Assembly (NCBI RefSeq): GCF_000621745.1
Contig: NZ_KK211336.1
Location: forward strand, 456,876-520,875
DNA from: Clostridium beijerinckii HUN142
GTDB taxonomy: Bacteria > Bacillota > Clostridia > Clostridiales > Clostridiaceae
Length of the DNA stretch: 64,000 nt
Reading direction: 5' to 3'
Shown here: piece after piece, positions 35,424 to 46,000 of the stretch
Layout: each line of letters opens with the position of its first letter
Numbering within the stretch: the first letter of the stretch is position 1
Program-made: the position numbers and the translations under genes
Notes under the pieces: model-generated
Database searches by the model: none
Told to the model about the DNA's origin: nothing
The model's input: only the letters and a program-made list of their open reading frames with translations

Positions 35424-37599
35424 AGAAGTTGGGGAAAAAATTAAGACTTTAAATAAACAAGTAAAGAGCTTTAGTGAAGAAAAGCAAGCTAATGAAAGAA
35501 TATTTAGTTATTTGTCTCAAGATATTGAAAAATATGAAGAGTCGTTAATAGAGCCTTATTTTGGTAGAGTAGACTTTAGAGAAAATATGGGATTTACTGA
35601 AAGTATATATATTGGTAAAAAAGGTATAAGTAACAGCAAAGATGGAGAAGAAATTGTTGTTGACTGGAGAGCGCCAGTTTCAGATCTTTATTATAGTGGG
35701 ACTGGTGGAGATGCATACTACAAGGCACCACAAGGAATAGTTGAAGGAAAGCTAGAATTAAAAAGAAAATTTTTATATAAGAATAGTGACATAGAAAAGG
35801 TATTTGATGAAGGAATAAATAACATCATTATAAATGAAGAAGAAGGGCAAAATTTAGTTGATGAGTTTTTAAAGATAAATCTTGAAGAAAGCAGTGGGAA
35901 AAAACTAAAAGAAGTTGTTGCAACAATACAGAAAGAACAAAATGAAATAATAAGATGGCCTAAAAATCTGCCTATAATAGTACAGGGGTCAGCAGGTTCA
36001 GGTAAGACAACAATAGCGTTACACAGGTTAGCTTATCTCATTTATAGATATAAAGAAAGCATGAGTGGAGATGAAATTTTAGTTTTAGCTCCTAATAAAC
36101 TATTTCTAAGTTACATTTCAGATATTTTACCTAGCCTTGGAGCGGAGGAAGTAAATCAAAGTACCTTTGAGGAAATGGTATTATCAAAGTTAAAACTAAA
36201 AGGAAAAGTTTATAATAAGGATGAAAAATTATTAAGGATAATAGAAGAAAATGATGAAAATCTAAAAAAGCTTATTGTAAATTCAAGCAAAGTTAAAGGA
36301 ACCATGCTATTTAAAACAATGCTTGATAGATATATAGCATTAATGGAAAAAGATGCAATTCATATTGAAGATATTAAAGTTGGAAATGAGATATTATTTC
36401 ATAAAAAAGAAATAATGAGGTTATATATAAAAGATCTAAAAGCTTATCCTATTAACAAAAGAAAAAAGGAGATAAAAAGATATTTAAATTTAAAAATAAA
36501 AGAAAGAATAGAAAGTCTATTAATAGAAATAGATAATGAATGGGAAAAGAAAATAAGAGAAATAAGAAGAGAAAATGAAGATTCACCAGAAAGAAGAAAA
36601 TCGCTTATAAGTCTATATGAAGAGAGAGACAAAATAAAGGAAAATGTAAAGAGTAACGGTAAAAAGGAATTTAATAATTACTTTAAAAATTGGAAGGATA
36701 TAAATTCAAGAGATATCTATTATAATTTTTATAATGATGAGTTATTTGAAACAGCAACTGGAAGTAAGATTCCTAAGGTATTGTCAGATTACATGAAGGA
36801 AGAATTTAATAATAATTTTGAGAAGAATATAATCGATGAAGATGATTTGCCAGCTCTTGCATATATAAGAATTTTACTTGAAGGAATTGATGATGACGAA
36901 AAATTTAAATATATTATAGTAGATGAAGCTCAAGATTATAGTCCATTCCAAGTATACTTAGTTAATAGTTTTGCTAAAGGTAATGCGTTAACTTTAGTAG
37001 GAGATCTAGCTCAAGGAATTTATTATTATAAAGGTCTAAAGACATGGGAAGATATAACCAAACATGTCTTTGAAGGAAATGCAACATATATTCAGCTAAC
37101 GCAAAGCTATAGATCAACAGTTGAAATAATTGATTTTGCAAAGAAAACATTACAGTCTCAAAACTTAGGGCTTAAAGATGCTAAACCAGTTTTAAGACAT
37201 GGTGAAAAGCCTAAAGTAGTAAAAATTTCGAGTGGAGATGAATATATTTCAGCTATAGAGAAAATCATTAATGAAGTACAGAACTACGGAAAGAGAACAA
37301 TAGCAATAATTACAAAAAATATGTTACAAGGTGAAGAAATATACAAACTCCTAAAAGAAAAAAGCAAATACAAATTTGAATTAATATTAGGAAAAGAAAA
37401 AGAAATAAAAGAAGATTTAATAATAATTCCATCATATTTAACAAAAGGATTAGAGTTTGATTGTACAATAATACTGAACCCAAGTGAAGACAACTATAAA
37501 GAAAATATTTTAGATGAAAGGTTATTATATGTTTCACTAACTAGGGCATTACATTTAGAATATATAGTAATAAAAGATGAAGCTACAAATTTAATTTAG
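35332..37599 (+). CDS. helD: HelD-type UvrD-like helicase
   Basis: A 755-residue superfamily 1 ATPase of the HelD family, which removes stalled RNA polymerase from DNA in Gram-positive bacteria. An N-terminal coiled-coil arm (about 1-60) is followed by the HelD signature PYFGRVDF ... VVDWRAPVSDLYY (about 80-115). Walker A is VQGSAGSGKTTIALHR (about 218-233), Walker B IIVDEAQDYSPFQ (about 525-537), motif III LVGDLAQGI, motif IV LTQSYRST and motif VI VSLTRA. The length fits the family. The ATG at 35332 has no recognisable RBS, unlike nearly all genes here. Confidence 0.9.
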   Translation: MDTSLKEEREVLLQKKDIIKQELKEKKQKFEEVGEKIKTLNKQVKSFSEEKQANERIFSYLSQDIEKYEESLIEPYFGRVDFRENMGFTESIYIGKKGISNSKDGEEIVVDWRAPVSDLYYSGTGGDAYYKAPQGIVEGKLELKRKFLYKNSDIEKVFDEGINNIIINEEEGQNLVDEFLKINLEESSGKKLKEVVATIQKEQNEIIRWPKNLPIIVQGSAGSGKTTIALHRLAYLIYRYKESMSGDEILVLAPNKLFLSYISDILPSLGAEEVNQSTFEEMVLSKLKLKGKVYNKDEKLLRIIEENDENLKKLIVNSSKVKGTMLFKTMLDRYIALMEKDAIHIEDIKVGNEILFHKKEIMRLYIKDLKAYPINKRKKEIKRYLNLKIKERIESLLIEIDNEWEKKIREIRRENEDSPERRKSLISLYEERDKIKENVKSNGKKEFNNYFKNWKDINSRDIYYNFYNDELFETATGSKIPKVLSDYMKEEFNNNFEKNIIDEDDLPALAYIRILLEGIDDDEKFKYIIVDEAQDYSPFQVYLVNSFAKGNALTLVGDLAQGIYYYKGLKTWEDITKHVFEGNATYIQLTQSYRSTVEIIDFAKKTLQSQNLGLKDAKPVLRHGEKPKVVKISSGDEYISAIEKIINEVQNYGKRTIAIITKNMLQGEEIYKLLKEKSKYKFELILGKEKEIKEDLIIIPSYLTKGLEFDCTIILNPSEDNYKENILDERLLYVSLTRALHLEYIVIKDEATNLI

Positions 37600-37681
37600 A
37601 GAGAATTTATTTTCATAATTATATTCTCAACATTGCTAATAAAAGATAGGTATTGTTGAGATTATTAATATAGTAAAAAGC

Positions 37682-37739
37682 ATAGGATAATATAACTTAA
37701 GATCAATATTTATATTAGTTTTAAGTTACATTATCCTAT
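37682..37739. terminator. Bidirectional terminator
   Basis: ATAGGATAATATAACTTAA (37682-37700) pairs with TTAAGTTACATTATCCTAT (37721-37739), one mismatch. It lies between convergent helD and the MarR gene. Confidence 0.8.
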
Positions 37740-37779
37740 TTTTAAATTAAAAATTTATGATTAATAATTTATGGTAGGC

Positions 37780-38232
37780 TTATTTAAAATCTTGATAATT
37801 AAAATCTCTGAGCATTTCAGTGAATTGTTTTAGTTTAGAATCATCCCATTTTGAAATACGTTCATAAAATAGAGATTCTTTCTCCTTTAGTGCATCAATT
37901 GTTTTTTGTCGTCCAAGTTCAGTTAGAGATAATAGTATTCCACGACGATCATTAGGTGATATTTCGCTTTGTACATAGCCTAATTTTTTGAGTTGATTGA
38001 CAAGTCGACTAACAGAGCTTCGATCCATAGCTGTTGATTCAGCCAAAACTGTGGCACTTGTTGGTCCAAATGAGAAAAGCCAGCGGACAAGCAAAAAGGC
38101 AGCAGGTTGTAAGGTTGAATCAAAACGAGCTGCTGTTTTAACATTAAGTGCGTGCGATGCACTTATAAGTGCATTTAATTCCTTACCTAATTTTAATTCC
38201 AATTCTATTCTTTTAATATTATTATTGTCCAT
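37780..38232 (-). CDS. MarR family transcriptional regulator
   Basis: A 150-residue winged-helix repressor. The recognition region is ATVLAESTAMDRSSVSRLVNQLKKLGYV and the wing is SPNDRRGILLSLTELG, both typical of MarR. The start at 38232 (MDNNNIKRIE) has GAGGTG upstream; the frame extends 26 codons further 5' but through the operator DNA. It is divergent from an SDR oxidoreductase, and two identical palindromes lie between them. It most likely represses both its own gene and the SDR gene until an aromatic or similar ligand binds. Confidence 0.9.
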   Translation of the reverse strand: MDNNNIKRIELELKLGKELNALISASHALNVKTAARFDSTLQPAAFLLVRWLFSFGPTSATVLAESTAMDRSSVSRLVNQLKKLGYVQSEISPNDRRGILLSLTELGRQKTIDALKEKESLFYERISKWDDSKLKQFTEMLRDFNYQDFK

Positions 38233-38268
38233 ATTACACCTCGACTTAGTAACTAAATTATATGATAC

Positions 38269-38310
38269 TTGACATATATCAAACAAATAAATATAATTGA
38301 CATATATCAA
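38269..38310. promoter_or_regulatory. Tandem MarR operators
   Basis: TTGACATATATCAA occurs twice, at 38269-38282 and 38297-38310, exactly 28 bp apart. Each is a near-perfect palindrome. The position 37-78 bp upstream of the MarR start fits autorepression. Confidence 0.75.
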
Positions 38311-38431
38311 GTATATTTATCTGTTTATTACATGTCAAGTAATATCAACGCATGTATCACATCAATAATACTTTAGAGGGAAATCCTACAAGAAATATTA
38401 AATTAGTATATAAATATTAAGGAGGATTATT

Positions 38432-39307
38432 ATGATTACTAATCCAATAGTTATAATAACTGGCGCTACTAATGGCCTTGGACAGATCGTTGCAAGTGAA
38501 TTAGCCAAAAGAGGTGCACATCTTGTATTGACGGCTAGGAGTAAGAGTAAAGCAGAAGCGACTGAAAGGATTATAAAAAATATAGCGCCGAATGCAGAAA
38601 TAGATTTTTTCTTTGGAGACTTATCACTAATGAAAGATGTTAAAAGAATAGGAAATGAAATCAAAGATTCATATCCAAAGATTGATGTTTTAGTGAACAA
38701 TGCTGGGCTTCATGCTTTTGAACAAAGAATAACTTCTGAAGGTTTTCCAGAAATGATAGCTGTAAACTATTTTGCACCGTGGTTATTAACTAATATATTA
38801 ACAGAATCATTAATAAAGTCTGGAAATGCTAGGATTGTTAATGTTGCTTCTGAAGCATCACGCAATCACGGTGAGCTCAAATTGCCTGATGATTTGACTG
38901 ATATAAATGCATTTACGTCTAGACAGTCATCTTCTCTTTATGGAAAAACAAAGCTGCTAAACATTATGTTTACAGGAGTACTTTCACGCAAGCTTGAAGG
39001 GACTGGAGTTACTGTTAATGCACTTAATCCAGGATTTAATGTGACAGGACTTGGACGTGAATTATGGTTTGCATCTGTACTTGAACGTATACTAAAATTT
39101 CTGCATATTGGAGATCCATGTAGAGGAGCTGATATTATTATTAGATTAGTCTTAGAGGAACAGTATGAAGGTGCAACTGGTGGATATTTTAATGTTAGAA
39201 CTGGCAAACCAATTATACCAGTTCAACCTGCAGGTGATACAGAGATGGAAAATAAACTTTGGAATTATACTAAAGAATTGTTAGAAGCAAAAGATGTTAT
39301 AAATTAA
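38432..39307 (+). CDS. Short-chain dehydrogenase/reductase
   Basis: A 291-residue NAD(P)-dependent SDR of the retinol-dehydrogenase-like type. The cofactor motif is ITGATNGLGQIVA (about 9-21), NNAGLHA is at about 90, the catalytic Ser is in IVNVASEASR, and the YxxxK motif is YGKTK (about 170). The C-terminal NPGFNVTGLGRELWF supports the subfamily. AAGGAGG precedes the ATG. Substrate unknown; the adjacent MarR regulator and paired operators suggest induction by a xenobiotic or aldehyde. Confidence 0.9.
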   Translation: MITNPIVIITGATNGLGQIVASELAKRGAHLVLTARSKSKAEATERIIKNIAPNAEIDFFFGDLSLMKDVKRIGNEIKDSYPKIDVLVNNAGLHAFEQRITSEGFPEMIAVNYFAPWLLTNILTESLIKSGNARIVNVASEASRNHGELKLPDDLTDINAFTSRQSSSLYGKTKLLNIMFTGVLSRKLEGTGVTVNALNPGFNVTGLGRELWFASVLERILKFLHIGDPCRGADIIIRLVLEEQYEGATGGYFNVRTGKPIIPVQPAGDTEMENKLWNYTKELLEAKDVIN

Positions 39308-39320
39308 GTGAATAAAGTAT

Positions 39321-39382
39321 AAAAAATAGGGTATTGAAGTTTGATATTATTATTAATTTTAAACTTCAATATCCTATTTTTT
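39321..39382. terminator. Bidirectional terminator
   Basis: AAAAAATAGG...TATTGAAGTTT (39321-39342) pairs with AAACTTCAATATCCTATTTTTT region 39361-39382, one mismatch. Confidence 0.85.
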
Positions 39383-39596
39383 ATGTACTTTGACATATTG
39401 AGAATACGTATATTATGAAACATAAAGCCAATTGTATAAACTATTTTTAAAAAGTGGGAGATAAAACAAAAAGCATGGCTTAATTTTTGTGGCTACAAAT
39501 AATAGAGGTGTTAATTATTTGTAATTTTGTACTACCAAAACTAAAGTTGTAGTAAGAACTTGTGATAGTTATTTTATAGGTATAAAAAGTTTTAAA

Positions 39597-40190
39597 TTAG
39601 TTTTTATGTGTTACCTGTAGTGCATCAGCTATAATTTTACAATAATCCACCATTTCATCAATGGGAATAAGCATACCTTCTTCAAGCCATTCACCGGCTG
39701 AATAAACTAATGCAGGTGAATAGAAATCTGCAATAACATCTATTGGAATAATAAATTTAATTCCGTTATTCTGGTCATTTATTAATTTTGACTTTATGCA
39801 TTCAAGTACTATTTTCTGAAGCTGTTTCATTGCGGAGCCATTATTTAACAGACCTATAGAATACATCTTTTTGTTTTCGCACATGTGCTCAAGAAGAAGT
39901 CTAAATAAATTTGCATAGTATTCTTTGGGAGTATCCATGGGAGTATATTGCAAACTCTTTTTTTCAAAATCCTGTATTAATTGTCTGAGCATAAAATCAA
40001 GTAATTGAAATTTATCTTCAAAATGTTTATAAAATGTAGTTCTATGTATCATAGCTTTATCGCAGATGTCTGAAATGCGGATATCGTTGAAATTTTTTTC
40101 AGTAAGCAGAGATATTAGAGCATCAAATAATAGTTTATGCATTCTTCGTACTCTCAAATCAAGATTTTCATTAATTACATTATTATTCAT
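39597..40190 (-). CDS. TetR/AcrR family regulator of the RND efflux operon
   Basis: A 197-residue TetR-type repressor. The N-terminal helix-turn-helix is NFNDIRISDICDKAMIHRTTFYKHFEDK; the C-terminal ligand domain is of the TetR_C type seen in Firmicutes (SIGLLNNGSAMKQLQKI). ATG at 40190 with GGAGG 5 nt upstream is preferred to the GTG at 40196. It is divergent from the TolC-like/MFP/RND operon and inverted repeats lie between them, so it probably represses the pump and itself. Confidence 0.9.
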   Translation of the reverse strand: MNNNVINENLDLRVRRMHKLLFDALISLLTEKNFNDIRISDICDKAMIHRTTFYKHFEDKFQLLDFMLRQLIQDFEKKSLQYTPMDTPKEYYANLFRLLLEHMCENKKMYSIGLLNNGSAMKQLQKIVLECIKSKLINDQNNGIKFIIPIDVIADFYSPALVYSAGEWLEEGMLIPIDEMVDYCKIIADALQVTHKN

Positions 40191-40210
40191 AAGCACCTCC
40201 TAATAAAATA

Positions 40211-40236
40211 ATCTACATATATGCCAAAATGTAGAT
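40211..40236. promoter_or_regulatory. TetR operator candidate
   Basis: ATCTACAT (40211-40218) and ATGTAGAT (40229-40236) are perfect inverted half sites with a 10-bp spacer. A third ATGTAGAT half site is at 40344-40351, before the efflux operon. The shared half site suggests control in both directions. Confidence 0.55.
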
Positions 40237-40396
40237 GTAATATATAAATCAAAAATATTGTTTCTTGATAAGCTTATAGCAACAGTATAAAGTATAAATA
40301 TACAGTTGTAAATATTATATACAAATATAGATTAAAAATACATATGTAGATTAAATAGGAAGTTTTATTAGCAAACAAATAGAGAGGTGAATGTCA

Positions 40397-41725
40397 ATGA
40401 AGCAAAAAATAAAAAGAATGATAACGATAGGGAGTATGATAAGCGTTATGACTAGCAGTATTATACCAGTATCAGCATCAGAAACTATTGGAAATTTAAA
40501 TGTATCAAAATCAACGTTAGCATATGGAGGTGATGGAAATATTTCTGGTTTAGATCAAAACATACAAACTACTGTAGGAAAAAAAGTTATTACATTAGAT
40601 AAAGCAATTGAAGGAGCTATAGGTAACAGTGAAAAATTAGCATTGAAATCAAATGAAATAAAAATGTACAAAGATAAAATGGATCTTCAGGAAAAAACTA
40701 ATGATTATTATGAAGTTATTGGTAAGAAAATATATGATTATCCTTATGACAAGCTTGAACTTCAAGAAAAGCAGACAGAGCAATCTAAAGCTTTCATGGA
40801 AGATCAAATAGCTTCCGATATTACAAATAAATATAATGATGTGATTTTAAAAGAAATTGAAATAAACAAATTAAAAAGGAATCTAGAACTGAAGAAAAAA
40901 GATTTAGATTACATGAAAGGAAAGCTTGAACTTGGAATGGCAACTTCTGATCAGGTTACTGATACACAAATTGAAATAAAATCTTTACAAGATGAAATAA
41001 TAGCAAAAGAGAATTCATTAAATAACAACAAAGATTATTTTAAAGTACTAACAGATTTAGATTTGAAAAATACATATTCACTTGATTACAATGTGGATTA
41101 TACAAAATTTAAAATTGATGGTCCAGTTGATGAGTATATATATGACAAAATTGATAAGTATGTAAAATATGATGGTGAAATATTGAAGCTTACCAAAGAT
41201 TATATGAAAGAGCTAAAAGATGATGGAATAAAAGAGATTATGGATAAGGACGTAGAAAAAATGCCCAATAAATCTTCTTGTGTAGAAGCAAATGCTGATG
41301 GCACTTATTCATTTGATTCAGGGGCATATGCATTAAAGTTAATAGATTATCAGCAGAAGCAGCAAGAATATTATACTGAGATTAATGCTTATGGAGAATA
41401 CATGAATGGTAAATATAGTTTAGATGAAGCACAAGTTAAACTAAATGATACAAAAAAGAATCTTAAAAATGCATTAAAGGAAAGTTATTCAACTCTGCTT
41501 GATTTAGAAAACAAAATAGATACTTTAAAGGAACAGGTTAATTCGACAAACATAAAACTTAAATTTGCTAAGGCTCAAGTAGAAATGGGGTTAATGCTAC
41601 AAAATGATTATGATAAGCAATGTATAGAAAGTGAAGAGGTAGGTACTTCCTTAAGAAAATTAATTTATGTTCATGATAATCTAAGAGATAGTATACAAAA
41701 GCCATGGATATTAAGCAATCAGTGA
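40397..41725 (+). CDS. TolC-like coiled-coil efflux protein, secreted
   Basis: A 442-residue protein with a signal peptide (basic MKQKIKRM, hydrophobic to about residue 25, then ASA-like cleavage PVSASETIG). The body is long helices with two TolC/outer-membrane-efflux-like repeats; LELGMATSDQVTDTQIEIKSLQDE and LGMAT/VEMGLML-QNDYDKQ are the repeat signatures. In Gram-negatives TolC is the outer-membrane channel of RND pumps. Here it is the first gene of an MFP-RND operon in a presumed monoderm, so it may span the cell wall or only assist the adaptor. ATG at 40397 has AGAGGTG 7 nt upstream. Confidence 0.75.
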   Translation: MKQKIKRMITIGSMISVMTSSIIPVSASETIGNLNVSKSTLAYGGDGNISGLDQNIQTTVGKKVITLDKAIEGAIGNSEKLALKSNEIKMYKDKMDLQEKTNDYYEVIGKKIYDYPYDKLELQEKQTEQSKAFMEDQIASDITNKYNDVILKEIEINKLKRNLELKKKDLDYMKGKLELGMATSDQVTDTQIEIKSLQDEIIAKENSLNNNKDYFKVLTDLDLKNTYSLDYNVDYTKFKIDGPVDEYIYDKIDKYVKYDGEILKLTKDYMKELKDDGIKEIMDKDVEKMPNKSSCVEANADGTYSFDSGAYALKLIDYQQKQQEYYTEINAYGEYMNGKYSLDEAQVKLNDTKKNLKNALKESYSTLLDLENKIDTLKEQVNSTNIKLKFAKAQVEMGLMLQNDYDKQCIESEEVGTSLRKLIYVHDNLRDSIQKPWILSNQ

Positions 41726-41782
41726 AAATATATGTTATGAATTGTTAATTGAGAACTGTAAATTATACTAGGAGGATATATA

Positions 41783-42991
41783 ATGAGAAAATTATTAGTT
41801 ATTTGCTTATTAATTTTAAATTTAATTGTATTAAGCGGATGTAGTGAGAAAGCTGATACAAAGGCAGATACAAAAACTTATCCAGTAAAAACTGTGGAAC
41901 TTAAAGATGAAAGCTATCCAGTTTCATTAGAATATGACGGGATTACAGGAGGAAGTGAAGTTAGAAAACTTTCTTTTAAGAGTTCTGCAAAAGTATCTAA
42001 AATATATATTTCAAAAGGCCAACATGTAAAAAAAGGAGACCAGCTTGTCGATTTAGATAAAACTGATTTAAACTTTGCAATGGAAGGAGCAAAATCTGAA
42101 ATGGATGCTGTTTCAGCACAATATAATAAAGCAGTCAACGGTGCTCAAGCTGAGGATATAAATAAGGCTCAGATAGCAGTAAAGAATGCTCAGGATAATT
42201 ATAATTACTGCAAAGATTTATATGATAAAAATGTTAGTTTATTTGAAATGCATGCAGTGACTCAACAGCAGGTTAATGATATTAAAATTAAATTAGATGG
42301 AAGTGAAAGTGAGCTTAATGGAGCTAAGGAAACATTAAAGCAGCTTCAGAATGGAACGAGGGAAGAAGATAAGCTGGCAGTGTTGGCTCAGTTAAATGCT
42401 GCAAAGGCTGACTATGATTCCAAAGTAAACTTACTTCAAGATGCTTCTCTTACAGCTGATGTAGATGGCTATGTGGTAGATATTCTTTGCAAAGAAGGAG
42501 AAATGCAGTCCGCTGGTTATCCAGTTGTTTTAATTAGAAGTGAAAATCAAGTTGTTACTATAGGATTATCTGATAATGATGTGAAGAAAATACAACTTGG
42601 AACAAAAGCACAAGTGAAAATAGATGATGTTACGACAGATGGAGAAGTTATGAGCATAGTTCAAATGGCTGATAGTAAATCAGGAACATATAGTGCAGAA
42701 ATTAAGCTGCTGACACAAATAGATAATAGTAAATTTTATATAGGACAATCTGTAAAAGTTTATATTAATGAAGGTGAAAAGAATGGAATTTGGATTCCTA
42801 TTGTTAGTATTTTAAATGATGGACAGGATTATGTTTATGTAGTAGAAGATGGACGAGCTGTCAAGAAAAATGTAACATTAGGACAAACTAATGAAAATCA
42901 AGTGTGCGTAGAAGGCCTAAAGAGCGGAGATAATCTTGTTAATGAAGGACTGAAAAATATAAAAGCTGGATATCAGGTTTCAGCAGAATAA
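41783..42991 (+). CDS. RND efflux adaptor lipoprotein (MFP)
   Basis: A 402-residue periplasmic-adaptor-type protein anchored as a lipoprotein (lipobox LSGC, Cys about 20). A barrel-sandwich/lipoyl half (ISKGQHVKKGDQLVDLDKTDL), a helical hairpin (about 100-215) and a beta-barrel domain (DGYVVDILCKEGEMQSAGYPV onward) follow in the usual order. It links the pump with the TolC-like protein. GGAGG precedes the ATG; the permease gene follows after 13 bp. Middle gene of the three-gene efflux operon. Confidence 0.92.
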   Translation: MRKLLVICLLILNLIVLSGCSEKADTKADTKTYPVKTVELKDESYPVSLEYDGITGGSEVRKLSFKSSAKVSKIYISKGQHVKKGDQLVDLDKTDLNFAMEGAKSEMDAVSAQYNKAVNGAQAEDINKAQIAVKNAQDNYNYCKDLYDKNVSLFEMHAVTQQQVNDIKIKLDGSESELNGAKETLKQLQNGTREEDKLAVLAQLNAAKADYDSKVNLLQDASLTADVDGYVVDILCKEGEMQSAGYPVVLIRSENQVVTIGLSDNDVKKIQLGTKAQVKIDDVTTDGEVMSIVQMADSKSGTYSAEIKLLTQIDNSKFYIGQSVKVYINEGEKNGIWIPIVSILNDGQDYVYVVEDGRAVKKNVTLGQTNENQVCVEGLKSGDNLVNEGLKNIKAGYQVSAE

Positions 42992-43004
42992 AGGAGGAGA
43001 AATC

Positions 43005-46000
43005 ATGGGATCGATTAACGCTGCTATAAAAAATAAAAAGATAGTACTATTCTTAGTGTTTGTTGCCATCTTGAGTGGTTTAGCTTGTTACTATTATATT
43101 CCTAAACAGGAGAGTCCAGATGTTTCTTCGCCAGCAGCAATGATTACAACTATTTATCCGGGGGCATCTCCTAAAGATGTAGAAAATTTAGTTACAAAAA
43201 AGATTGAAGATAAGGTTGAAGAAATAGATGGATATGATTATGCTGAATCTTATTCTCAAAATAGCGCATCTATAGTTATTGTTTACTTAAATAGTGATGC
43301 AGATAAAGATAAAGCATGGCGTAATTTAAGAGATAAAATAAAAGATTTAAAATCTGATCTTCCCAACAGTTGTGAAGAGAGTACAATAGATACAAAGCTT
43401 ACGGAAACAGCAGGTATGATTTTAGGTGTATCTGGTGAAAGTTATTCTTATGAACAACTAGGAAATTATGCAGATGATATAAAGAAACAATTAAGTAATG
43501 TTAGTGGTATGTCTAGATTTGACATAAAGGGAAAGCAGGATAAACAAGTAAAAGTAGATATAGATTTAAGCAAAATAAATACATATTCTATTTCTCTTGA
43601 AGATGTATGTGGTGTGCTGCAAGCACAAAATGTAGAGATTCCTTCTGGATCTTTGGAACTCCCGACTGGAAAAATAAAAGTACAGACACCTGGAAGTTTT
43701 ACCTCTCTTAAGGATATAGAAAATACAATTGTAGGAGTTTTATCAGAAACAGGACAAACTATAAAGCTTAAAGATATAGCAAATGTCCATATTGATTATG
43801 ATGATGATTCTAATTATAAATATACTAGCAATGGAGAAAGTACCGTGTTGCTTGCAGGATATTTTCAAGATAATAAAAATATAGTTTTAATAGGCGATGA
43901 TGTAAGAAAAAAAATAGACGAAATAAAAAAACAATTACCACAGGATTTAAAGATAGAGGAGGTTACATTCCAGCCTAAAGACGTAGATGAATCAGTTTCT
44001 TTCTTTATGAAAAACCTTGAAGAGGGCGTAATTCTTGTGGTTATAACTGTTCTAATAGGAATGGGAATTAGAAATGCATTAGTAGTATCCTCAGTAATTC
44101 CAATATCTATTGCTTTATCATTTATTGTTATGGAAGTTTTAGGAATAAAAGTACATCAAATATCAACTACGGCACTTATTATAGCACTGGGAATACTGGT
44201 AGATGATGCAATTGTAATAGGAGACGTTGTTCAAGTAGGAATTGATGCTGGATTGCCAGGAGATGAAGCAGCATTTAAAGGAATTAAAAAACTATTTGTG
44301 CCTGTATTTACATCCACATTAATTATTGTTGGTGCTTTTGCTCCACTTTTAAGTATACCTGGAGCAGTAGGAGAATTTATAAGAACGCTGCCTCAAGTAG
44401 TAATGATTTGTATAACTTGTTCATATATATCAGCATTATTTATAACTCCTGCTATGTCATCTTTGTTTTTTAAGAAGAGTAAAAAGTCTGAAAAGGAAAA
44501 TAAAATCCAAAAGCTATTCCATAAGATTTTGAATTATGGACTTAAGCATAAAATAAAGATTGTTGCAGCATCTTTACTTATATTTGGAGTATCAATGGGG
44601 TTAATGAATTTATTAGGCGCACAATTTTTCCCTTATGTAGACAAAAACATTATTTATATAAATGTGTCTAATGAAAGGGTTGAAGATTTGGATAGTTCAA
44701 GTAATTTAGTAAAGGAAGTAGAAGCTGTTTTAAAATCGCAAGAAGAAGTTACGAGTTATACTTCAGCTATAGGTGGTGGTCTGCCTAGCTTTTATATTAC
44801 ATTGCCTACTGTAACACCATCAAAAGATACAGCTCAAATTGTGGTGAAAGTAGATCTAGATAAAACCAAAAAGTTTGATACAAGGGAAAAACTTGTTGAA
44901 CATATACAAAATGAATTAGATAATAAAATCTCTGGTGGAACTGCTACAGTAAAGCTATTGGAACAAGCAGATCCAATAGGAGCACTTGTTCGAATCCGGC
45001 TTACAGGAGATGATTTAGATAAAATATATACTGCTTCAGAACAAATACAAGAAAGATTAAAAAATATACCAGGAACTACAAATGTAAGAGATGATGCAGC
45101 TAAAAAGACATATGAATATGAAGTGAATATAGATAGTACTAAAGCATCTCAATACGGTTTGTTAAAGTCTGATATTTTGAAACAAATGAACATTGCATTA
45201 AAAGGATATAGCAGTTCTGTATATAGGAAGAGTGGAAGTGAATATGATATATTAGTCAAAAGTAATATTGCTTCAGTAGAAGACTTGAAAAATTTACAAG
45301 TAAAATCAAGTGTTACAAGCGATAAAATCTTGTTATCACAGGTAGCAACCATAAATCTTAAGTCAGAGTTAGACCAAATAAAGCATTATAAGAAGGATAA
45401 GACCGTAACAGTATATAGTGATTTAAAATCAGGTTATAACTCAGGTGATATAGAAAATAAAGTGAAGGAAGAAATAAATAAAATGGACTTAAACGGTGTA
45501 AATGTTATTTATGATGGAGAGCAAAAACAAATAGAAACTAATTTCACAAGCCTTGCTATTGCTGGAGTAGTTATAATAATAATAATTTATTTAATTCTAT
45601 TTGTTCAATTTAAGTCATTTGTACAGCCTTTTGTAATAATCTATTCACTGCCACTATCACTAATAGGAGTAATAGTAGGGCTTTTGATGTGCGACATGCC
45701 ACTATCATTAACTGCTGTTATGGGAATAATAAGTTTGATTGGAGTAGTTATAAGAAATGCAATTCTGCTTGTAGAATATATAATTGAAGGCAGACATGAA
45801 GGTCTTTCTATAGATGAAGCTTGTATACATGCCGTAAGTCTAAGATTTAGACCAATAATACTAAGCTCAACAGCAACAATTACGGGGCTTATCCCACTAG
45901 CATTTTCTAAGAGTGCGTTATTTGGACCTATGTCAGTAACTATAATATTTGGACTCGCAACAGCAACTTTCCTTACATTTATAGTTGTTCCAGTAATGTA

